In this document: positions 34,575 through 40,847 of the stretch, piece after piece
Layout of the letters: the number at the start of each line of letters is the position of its first letter
Position numbering within the stretch: position 1 is the first letter of the stretch
Notes under the pieces: generated by a model
Databases searched by the model: none
What the model was told of the DNA's origin: nothing
Seen by the model: the letters and a program-made list of their open reading frames with translations, nothing else
Program-made: the position numbers and the translations under genes
Assembly (NCBI RefSeq): GCF_002920915.1
Contig: NZ_PQVF01000013.1
Span: 52,334-116,333 of the forward strand
Length of the DNA: 64,000 nucleotides
Direction of reading: 5' to 3'
Source of the DNA: Solitalea longa
Lineage (GTDB): Bacteria; Bacteroidota; Bacteroidia; Sphingobacteriales; Sphingobacteriaceae

Positions 34575-35936
34575 ATGTCCAAAACATTTGAGGATTTTCA
34601 GTTTAACCGCCAAATTCTGAACGCCATTGAAGAGGCGGGTTATACTTCTCCCACATTAATTCAGCAAAAAGCCATTACACCTATTTTATCGGGTAACGAT
34701 TTAATGGGCATTGCGCAAACCGGTACCGGTAAAACGGCGGCTTATGTATTGCCAATGGTGATGAAGCTAAAATACGCCCAAGGGCAAAATCCACGTGCAT
34801 TAATTTTAGTGCCTACCCGTGAGCTGGCCTTGCAAGTATTAGAGGCTACGCAGGCACTGGCAAAATATACCGACTTAAGGATCACTGCCATCTTTGGCGG
34901 ACTTGGTCCGAAGACTCAAATTGAAACGATAAAATCAGGGGTAGATGTAATTATTGCAACTCCTGGTCGCTTTATGGAAATCTACCTGAAAGAGGAGTTG
35001 ATCGTAAAGCAGCTAAATTATTTTGTGATTGATGAAGCTGATAAAATGATGGATATGGGCTTTCTGCCTCAGATCCATAAGATATTGGAGATCATTCCGC
35101 GTAAGCGTCAAAATTTATTGTTTTCGGCAACCATGCACCAACGGGTTGAAACTCTCGCCGGTGATTTTCTGAAATTTCCGGTAAAGGTAGAAGTTACTCA
35201 ACAAGCAACACCTGCCGAAACGGTTTCACAAGCCTTGTATTATGTTCCCAATCTGAAAAGTAAGATCAACTTAATGATGCACTTACTTAAAGATGAGGAG
35301 GATATCAGTAAATTGATCGTATTTACCAAGACGAAGACCACAGCCGATAATATTGCCAAATACCTGGTACGTAGGTTCGGCGAAGAACAGGTTCGTGTGA
35401 TCCATGCCAATAAAGGTCAAAATTCGCGGATCAATGCGATCAATCAATTTAAGAATGATGATATCCGCATTTTAGTAGCTACTGATGTGGCTGCACGAGG
35501 ATTGGATGTTTCGGATGTGAGTCACGTGATCAACTTTGATGTACCTTTGATTTACGAGGATTATGTGCATAGGATTGGTCGGACGGGTAGGGCCAACAAA
35601 ACAGGTGATGCAATTACCTTTTGCAACGAAGCAGAAAAGTTTCATATCGAAAAAATTCAGAAATTGATCCGTCAGCAAATTCCTGTCATAGAAATACCGC
35701 AGGGCGTTTTTGTGGAAGAAACGGCCTATGATGAGCGTCAGGCTATGGCCCGCGAAATTGACGAGCAGAAACGCAAAGCCGATCCGGATTTTAAAGGAGC
35801 ATTTCACGAGAAGAAAAATCCATTTGCAAAGAAAGCGGAAAAAACAAAAAAGGATCAAAAACGTAGTTATGTAGATCCGAAAAGTAAAGAAGCCCGTTTC
35901 GGCCCGAAAGACAAGAACAAAGGCAAAAGAAGATAA
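34575..35936 (+). CDS. rhlE: DEAD-box RNA helicase (RhlE-like)
   Basis: This 453-residue protein has all helicase motifs in order: Q-motif (GYTSPTLIQQKAI), AQTGTGKT, PTREL, GG, TPGR, DEAD (VIDEADKMMDMGF), SAT, then ARGLD and HRIGRTGR in the second RecA domain. A lysine-rich tail of about 70 residues follows (KKNPFAKKAEKTKKDQKR). It unwinds RNA with ATP and probably helps in ribosome assembly or mRNA decay. The RhlE-type name is by overall layout; other DEAD-box subfamilies (CsdA, SrmB) have different tails. It is separated from gldC by a repeat-rich spacer. Confidence 0.92.
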   Translation: MSKTFEDFQFNRQILNAIEEAGYTSPTLIQQKAITPILSGNDLMGIAQTGTGKTAAYVLPMVMKLKYAQGQNPRALILVPTRELALQVLEATQALAKYTDLRITAIFGGLGPKTQIETIKSGVDVIIATPGRFMEIYLKEELIVKQLNYFVIDEADKMMDMGFLPQIHKILEIIPRKRQNLLFSATMHQRVETLAGDFLKFPVKVEVTQQATPAETVSQALYYVPNLKSKINLMMHLLKDEEDISKLIVFTKTKTTADNIAKYLVRRFGEEQVRVIHANKGQNSRINAINQFKNDDIRILVATDVAARGLDVSDVSHVINFDVPLIYEDYVHRIGRTGRANKTGDAITFCNEAEKFHIEKIQKLIRQQIPVIEIPQGVFVEETAYDERQAMAREIDEQKRKADPDFKGAFHEKKNPFAKKAEKTKKDQKRSYVDPKSKEARFGPKDKNKGKRR

Positions 35937-35940
35937 AAGT

Positions 35941-36055
35941 TACTTAGGGTAATTTCGAATTACACAACTAATTAGTGCAATTCGTATAATCCGAGTAATT
36001 AGTGTTTTAAAAGTTTAGAACAATTAGAATAATTCGTGCAATTAGTGTTATAACA
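35941..36055. repeat. Intergenic repeat of the AATTAGTGCAATTCGT type
   Basis: The spacer before gldC is made of degenerate copies of motifs such as AATTAGTGCAATTCGT and AATTCGTGCAATTAGTG. It closely resembles the spacer at 4021-4128. No separate gene is visible. The gldC promoter must lie in or before it. Confidence 0.65.
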
Positions 36056-36056
36056 A

Positions 36057-36392
36057 ATGAAAAAAGCAGAAATTAAATTAAGCATTGAGCTTGATGACCA
36101 AAATATTCCTGAAAAAATTACCTGGGAGTCAACTGATTCTGAAAAGAAAGACGCTGTTCCTTCTAAGGCTTTTATGTTGTCAATTTGGGATCATAACTAT
36201 CAAAATACCTTAAAAATTGACTTGTGGACGAAGGAAATGCCAGTAGATGAAATGAAACGTTTCTTCTACGAAACCTTAATGACCATGGGCGATACGTTTC
36301 AGCGGGCTACAGGTGAAACTGCCATTGTAGAAGATTTGCGTGATTATTGTGCGCACTTTGCTGAAAAAATGGAAATTACCCGTCCGGAATAA
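36057..36392 (+). CDS. gldC: Gliding motility protein GldC
   Basis: This 111-residue protein is similar throughout to GldC of Flavobacterium (start MKKAEIKLSIELDDQNIPEK; end DYCAHFAEKMEI). GldC is a small cytoplasmic protein linked to gliding and, indirectly, type IX secretion in Bacteroidota. It has no signal peptide or membrane helix. In Flavobacterium it usually lies next to gldB; here no other gld gene is near. Presence alone does not prove that the organism glides. Confidence 0.9.
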   Translation: MKKAEIKLSIELDDQNIPEKITWESTDSEKKDAVPSKAFMLSIWDHNYQNTLKIDLWTKEMPVDEMKRFFYETLMTMGDTFQRATGETAIVEDLRDYCAHFAEKMEITRPE

Positions 36393-36405
36393 TTACTTAT
36401 AAAAG

Positions 36406-36440
36406 CAATGGCTATACATATTCTCTCAGTATAGCCATTG
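36406..36440. terminator. Hairpin between convergent gldC and pepE
   Basis: CAATGGCTATA (36406-36416) pairs with TATAGCCATTG (36430-36440) around a 13-base loop. The plus-strand side is followed by TTTCCTGTTGCTTTTTG, a broken T-tract, so it probably ends the gldC transcript. Confidence 0.65.
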
Positions 36441-36470
36441 TTTCCTGTTGCTTTTTGCAAAAAAAACAGA

Positions 36471-37184
36471 TCAGGTAAGTAAAAATGAAAAATCAGCTAT
36501 TGAACCTATCTCTCTTGTTTCTTCGTTTCTTTTAAAGATCCTTACCGTTTTACCGCCTTCAAATCGAATCGAATTGTTTTCAAAATAAAACATGCATCCT
36601 TCTCGTAATCCTGCTACATATCGGTTCGGATTTGCCGCAATATATTCCAGTAGCCGTTGCTCACGCGTTTCTCCGGCATGACTATCCGGGTGACTATCTA
36701 AATAATGCGGGTTAATTTGAAAAGGGATCAGGTTTAATGCATTGAATGATTGCGGTTGAACAATGGGCATATCATTGGTAGTACAAATGGTTGGGCAGGT
36801 AACGTTTGTGCCCGCGCTCCAGCCAATATAGGGTGTATCGTTAAGAACCTTTTGCCTGATAGCATCCATTAACTCCAAATCTTGCATGCTTTTCAGTAAA
36901 TGAAAAGTGTTTCCACCGCCAATAACAATAGCCTGTGCATTATTTACAGCGTTTATTGGTGAATTAAATGTGTGAATGGAATTGACCTTTACATTAAATT
37001 CTGAAAAGCGTTCTGCCACTTTTGCCTCGTACTCATCATATGAAAAAGTTACCGCCGCAAACGGAATAAACAGAACTTCTGTAACGCTGTATTTTGCTAA
37101 AAAATCAGCGATATATTGTTTTGGATATTCTAAGTAATTTTCACCGGCATTGGTTGAGTTACTTAATAAAAGAAGATTTATCAT
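36471..37184 (-). CDS. pepE: Dipeptidase E (alpha-aspartyl dipeptidase)
   Basis: This 237-residue cytosolic peptidase of family S51 hydrolyses dipeptides with N-terminal aspartate. The nucleophile elbow GWSAGTN gives Ser123. The glycine-rich strand VIGGGNTFHLL (about 88-98) and the histidine in NPHYLDSHPDSHAGETREQR complete the active-site region. The length matches E. coli PepE. It lies eight bases downstream of the threonine aldolase gene on the same strand, so the two form an operon, which suggests a joint role in amino-acid recovery. Confidence 0.93.
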   Translation of the reverse strand: MINLLLLSNSTNAGENYLEYPKQYIADFLAKYSVTEVLFIPFAAVTFSYDEYEAKVAERFSEFNVKVNSIHTFNSPINAVNNAQAIVIGGGNTFHLLKSMQDLELMDAIRQKVLNDTPYIGWSAGTNVTCPTICTTNDMPIVQPQSFNALNLIPFQINPHYLDSHPDSHAGETREQRLLEYIAANPNRYVAGLREGCMFYFENNSIRFEGGKTVRIFKRNEETREIGSIADFSFLLT

Positions 37185-37192
37185 AAGGTTTA

Positions 37193-38221
37193 TTAAAAAG
37201 AGTTCTTAAAGTTCTTAAGCTTTCCGACTAACAGGTCGAGCATTTCATCAGTAAAATCTAAATGGGTGACGAAACGTATCATTTGTTTACCAGGTGAAGC
37301 GCAAAGGATATTTTGCTCCTTCATTTTTTGAATGAAGACAGCCTCTGAAATAGCATCTGTTAGTTCAAAAATTACAATATTGGTTTCAACCGGAACAACG
37401 GTTTTTACATAATGGCAATGCTTTAACGTTTCTTCAATTATTTTAGCTCGTTTATGATCATCAGCCAAACGATCTATATGATTGTCTATGGCATAAATGC
37501 CTGCTGCAGCCAAATAACCGGCCTGTCGCCAGCCTCCACCCAATACTTTACGAACGCGTTTGGCCTTTTGGATAAAGGGTTTGGTACCCAGCAAAACAGA
37601 ACCAACCGGCGTTCCCAAGCCTTTGGAGAAGCATACCGAAATACCATCAAAGTAACTTCCAACTTCGCCCGCAGAATAACCTTTGGCAACTATCGCGTTA
37701 AAGATCCTTGCACCATCTAAGTGCAGATAAAGCCCCTCCTCTTTACAAACCTTGGCGATAGATTCTATCTCTGCCAGTTCCCAGCATCTTCCCCCACCTC
37801 TGTTTGCCGTGTTTTCAATAACCACCAAACTGCTGGTAGGGTTATGGATATCATTTTTATTGATGTTAGCTATTAATTGATCGGCAGTGAAAACACCTCT
37901 GTTTCCGGTAATGGTACGTGTAGAAGCAGAAGAGTTGAAGGCAATTCCTCCACCTTCATAATAATAAACGTGGGCACCTTCATCGCAAATCACTTCCTCT
38001 AATGGTTGGGTGAAACATTTAATGGCAATTTGATTGGTCATGGTTCCGGAGGCGCAAAAAAGGGCAGCTTCTTTGCCAAATAATGCAGCAGTTTTGGCCT
38101 CCAACTCTTTTACCGTGGGGTCTTCTCCGTATACGTCATCTCCAACCCGGGCGTTAAACATAGCCTCAAGCATAAACCGGGTAGGCTTGGTAAGTGTATC
38201 ACTTCTTAAATCTATTATCAT
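37193..38221 (-). CDS. ltaE: Low-specificity L-threonine aldolase
   Basis: This 342-residue fold-type I PLP enzyme cleaves threonine or allo-threonine to glycine and acetaldehyde. The N-terminal signature RSDTLTKPT, the VGDDVYGEDPT segment, and Lys200 in VCFSKGLGTP (Schiff-base lysine) are clear. LHLDGAR (about 166-172) carries the PLP-ring aspartate. It is the first gene of a two-gene unit with pepE. Beta-eliminating lyases are relatives, but the motif set favours threonine aldolase. Confidence 0.93.
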   Translation of the reverse strand: MIIDLRSDTLTKPTRFMLEAMFNARVGDDVYGEDPTVKELEAKTAALFGKEAALFCASGTMTNQIAIKCFTQPLEEVICDEGAHVYYYEGGGIAFNSSASTRTITGNRGVFTADQLIANINKNDIHNPTSSLVVIENTANRGGGRCWELAEIESIAKVCKEEGLYLHLDGARIFNAIVAKGYSAGEVGSYFDGISVCFSKGLGTPVGSVLLGTKPFIQKAKRVRKVLGGGWRQAGYLAAAGIYAIDNHIDRLADDHKRAKIIEETLKHCHYVKTVVPVETNIVIFELTDAISEAVFIQKMKEQNILCASPGKQMIRFVTHLDFTDEMLDLLVGKLKNFKNSF

Positions 38222-38404
38222 GGTAAAATTGAAAGGCTAAATATCATAATTATTTAGTTTGAAAAGCTTTCCGGAAATCAATGATAACTGAAAATTACCG
38301 CAGCTGATTTTCAGTATTTTAATTTTTTTCAAAGTATTGTGTGGTATTTGTTAATGCTTATATTGCTGCCCTATTAGTTAAGTTTTAGTACCAATTATAA
38401 GGCG

Positions 38405-38869
38405 ATGTTTGATAATGAAGATGATGACTTTGAGTTCGAGTCGGGAGATTTCGACCCAGATGCTTATCGACGGGAACAGGAGAGAATACAAAATTTACCA
38501 GTTTATAAAAAGGCCGTTGAGGTAGCTGAAATAACAAGAGCTATTTGTGGATCGATAGATCCGGAAAAAGATTTAATGGAGGTGAGCGAACAGATGCTGA
38601 CGAATGCATATATGTTAGGTGCCAAGATCGCTGCTGCAGAAGGAGGTGATTTGTATACGCTGAGAATGGAGAATGCAGTGATCATTAAAATTCATGCCCG
38701 CGAACTGATGTCGCAAACTACTTTATGTAAAATGGAAGAGTTGGCCGACGAAAAATACCTGCAGCTTTTATGGGAGGAGATTGACAGTTTCAGACGGTTA
38801 TTTGTTAACTGGGTGACTGATTTTGATCGAAATAATGATATACAAGACGAGTGGGGCCTTTTTTACTAA
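38405..38869 (+). CDS. Conserved hypothetical acidic protein
   Basis: This 154-residue soluble protein has a very acidic N-terminus (MFDNEDDDFEFESGDFDPD), followed by a helical body (YKKAVEVAEITRAICGSIDP and onward). No catalytic motif, signal peptide or membrane helix is seen. The sequence looks like a real conserved protein (balanced codons, sharp end with DEWGLFY). I do not recognise its family. Downstream is the long repeat array, and its transcript end is not obvious. Confidence 0.75.
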   Translation: MFDNEDDDFEFESGDFDPDAYRREQERIQNLPVYKKAVEVAEITRAICGSIDPEKDLMEVSEQMLTNAYMLGAKIAAAEGGDLYTLRMENAVIIKIHARELMSQTTLCKMEELADEKYLQLLWEEIDSFRRLFVNWVTDFDRNNDIQDEWGLFY

Positions 38870-38931
38870 ATTCTACATGTTTCTAGTATTCTGATAATCA
38901 GTTTTTTGTGCTAAAATATTGTTTACATAAA

Positions 38932-38945
38932 ATGATTTTGATCAA
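38932..38945 (+). promoter_or_regulatory. FNR/CRP-type box, repeat unit 1
   Basis: ATGATTTTGATCAA matches the TTGAT-N4-ATCAA half-site pattern with one change (first T to A). Its centre lies 36.5 bp before the G of the TATTTG element at 38970-38975. Units 2 and 3 have the same spacing. Confidence 0.55.
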
Positions 38946-39400
38946 TTTTTATACGTGCACTTACGCTGATATTTGAAGTGTAAAAACTGCAATCGTTGTG
39001 AGCTATGAAAGGATAGTTAGTTAGTAGTTAGTTAGTTTTAGTTTAGATGATTGTTGATTGTAGTTGCGCACAGATACAGTGTTGTTTGATTGTTGATTTA
39101 TGAGTATCTGTTGGAGTGCATGAGGTAGGTGAAGTATAATAAATTGGTTAATAGAATAAGTAAACCGTACCAAAATGCTTTAAAGGACTAAGCGTAAACC
39201 GTGCAGGTTGTATCAGCTATTTTTAATTTTTTCCTTTCGTTGATGCCGGTTCGCTTTGTTCTTTTTTCATTTTTAAAATCCCTCTCTTTTTTCTGTTCCA
39301 TTTCAGTTTTGTTTTGATCTGTTAAATCGATAAAGGTATATCGGTTGATTGTTTGATGTAGTTGATATTCAAGTTGATATATTTAAAATCGATTTAATAA
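38932..39400 (+). repeat. Long direct repeat, unit 1 (candidate small-RNA gene)
   Basis: This is the first of three imperfect direct repeats. In order it holds an FNR-like box, the block CTGATATTTGAAGTG (38966-38980; TATTTG could be a -7 element), a variable middle, the block AGCGTAAACCGTGCAGGTTG (39191-39210), and CCTTTCGTTGATGCCGGTTC at 39233-39252, then a T-run near 39262-39267. AACC.G.GC at 39197-39204 can pair with GCCGGTT at 39245-39251. No conserved ORF crosses the variable middle. A non-coding transcript of roughly 290 nt is my inference. Confidence 0.6.
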
Positions 39401-39414
39401 TTGATTTTAATCAA
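39401..39414 (+). promoter_or_regulatory. FNR/CRP-type box, repeat unit 2
   Basis: TTGATTTTAATCAA is an exact TTGAT-N4-ATCAA palindrome. Its centre lies 36.5 bp before the G of TATTTG at 39439-39444, as in the other two units. Confidence 0.6.
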
Positions 39415-39827
39415 TTTTTAAATGAAAACTTACCCTGATATTTGCAGTGTTAAAACTATAATCGCTGTGTGGTTGATCGGGTAGATAAGTGAGGCTGGTT
39501 TAAGGTGTTGATAAGATTGTAGTTAGCGGCAGATAATGTGTTGTTGAGAAAGCATGTGGTAAGTGCAGGGCAACAGGTGATAGAAATTAAACCTTACCAA
39601 ATGTTTTAAAGGGCTTAGCGTAAACCTGGCAGGTTGTATCAGTTGTTTTTAATTTTTCCTTTCGTTGATGCCGGTTCGCTTTGTTCTTTTTCCCTTTTTA
39701 AATCCTTCTCTTTTTCTAATCCATTTCCTTTTTGTTTTGATCTGTTAAGTCGATGAGTGTTTGTTGATTCTATGTTTTATGTAATTGATATTCAGGGGTA
39801 TATTTTTTAAAAAAATAGCCATATATA
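39401..39827 (+). repeat. Long direct repeat, unit 2 (candidate small-RNA gene)
   Basis: This is the second copy, with the same block order as unit 1 and a middle about 44 bp shorter. The 3' block TTTCGTTGATGCCGGTTCGC (39660-39679) is conserved and followed by a T-run near 39687-39691. The paired segment changes to AACCTGGC but can still pair with GCCGGTT with one bulge, weak support for a conserved RNA stem. The tail GTTTTGATCTGTTAA is shared with unit 1. Confidence 0.6.
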
Positions 39828-39841
39828 TTGATTCAGATCAA
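39828..39841 (+). promoter_or_regulatory. FNR/CRP-type box, repeat unit 3
   Basis: TTGATTCAGATCAA is an exact TTGAT-N4-ATCAA palindrome. Its centre lies 36.5 bp before the G of TATTTG at 39866-39871, the same geometry as units 1 and 2. Confidence 0.6.
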
Positions 39842-40203
39842 TTTTTAAATGGGTACGTACCCTGATATTTGCAGTGTTAAAACTACGATTGTTGTGTGGT
39901 TGAGCAGGTAGATTGGTGATATTAGTTTGAGTCGTTGATAAAATTGTAGTTGCCGGCAGATAAAGGTGTTGTTGAGTGTTCTTTTAGATGTCTGTCGGAG
40001 TGCATGAGGTAGGTTCGGAGGCTGATTAACTGGTTGATAGAATTAAACCTTACCAAAATGCTTTAAAGAACAATAGCGTAAACCGTGCAGGTTGTAGAAG
40101 TGTGTTTCGAATTTTTTCTTTCGTTGATGCCGGTCCGCTTTGTTCTTTTTTCTTACTTACTTATACATTCCTTTGAAATCCTATTCTCTTTTGTTTTCCA
40201 TCT
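39828..40203 (+). repeat. Long direct repeat, unit 3 (candidate small-RNA gene)
   Basis: This is the third copy. It keeps the 5' blocks (CCCTGATATTTGCAGTGTTA), the ACCAAAATGCTTTAAAG and AGCGTAAACCGTGCAGGTTG blocks, and the 3' block CGTTGATGCCGG, here with a C for T change just after it. A T-run follows near 40146-40151, and similarity fades after about 40203. The remaining 260 bp up to the next gene (40465) are unrelated to the repeats and probably form its promoter and leader. Confidence 0.6.
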
Positions 40204-40464
40204 AAAGCTTTTTTAAAGGATCTATTGGCTAAATGCCAACTATTTAGCTATTAAACCTTAAGTTTGTATAATTCAATATGGAGTTGAATGACCAATCAAT
40301 AGTGATCCCTTCACCTGAAACTACAGTTTAACTCCACTGAGCAAAATCTGCATTATTTACGCTCCTCAAGGTATTCTAGTAAATACCCAGCAATGCTACA
40401 TATGATTGTGTCCTGGACTCACATACAGTGTTGTGGTCAAAAAGTACTATCTAATTTTAAAGTT

Positions 40465-40767
40465 ATGAGAACTAAAACATTCTTGCTCAGTATTGTTGCA
40501 ATGGTAGCAGCATGGAGTGTTAAAGCACAAAGTAATCCTACGACAGTAAGTAAAGGTTATTACAGTATTGGTGATAATTACAAAAGATTAAGTGTGCCTT
40601 CAATAATTACATTTAATAAACAACCCCAAACAGCAGAAAAAGGCTTTTATGCGGTTGAAAATAACGCAATACAGGTAAATAGAGCGGTAGCTAAGCCTGC
40701 CACTAAAAAAATGGCGGTTCAAAAAGGTTATTACAGTATTGGAAATAATGCTGATAAACTGCAATAA
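40465..40767 (+). CDS. Small secreted protein with GYYSIGxN repeats
   Basis: This 100-residue protein has a signal peptide (MRTKTFLLSIVAMVAAWSVKAQ, cut after AQ). The mature part holds three copies of a short motif: KGYYSIGDN, KGFYAVENN and KGYYSIGNN. The frame is open upstream to 40393, but the ATG at 40465, directly before the basic and hydrophobic signal core, is preferred. The function is unknown. It lies just downstream of the long direct-repeat array and is closed by a strong bidirectional terminator. Confidence 0.75.
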   Translation: MRTKTFLLSIVAMVAAWSVKAQSNPTTVSKGYYSIGDNYKRLSVPSIITFNKQPQTAEKGFYAVENNAIQVNRAVAKPATKKMAVQKGYYSIGNNADKLQ

Positions 40768-40785
40768 ACAACAATTAAACCAAGA

Positions 40786-40829
40786 AAAAATCCCCGCTAA
40801 ATATACTTTAACGGGGATTTTTGTTTTTT
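40786..40829. terminator. Bidirectional terminator between the small secreted protein and lon
   Basis: AAAAATCCCCG (40786-40796) pairs with CGGGGATTTTT (40812-40822). T-rich sequence follows on the plus strand, and the matching A-run on the other side gives a U-tract for lon on the minus strand. Confidence 0.9.
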
Positions 40830-40847
40830 TGAGAGATTCAGTTAACC

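Noticed and set aside
35472..35858. A 128-codon minus-strand ORF inside the RNA helicase
   Set aside because: It overlaps conserved helicase motifs on the other strand and resembles no protein.
38932..40203. The triple repeat as a CRISPR array
   Set aside because: Units are several hundred bases long, diverged and without short identical repeats or regular spacers; no cas genes are present.
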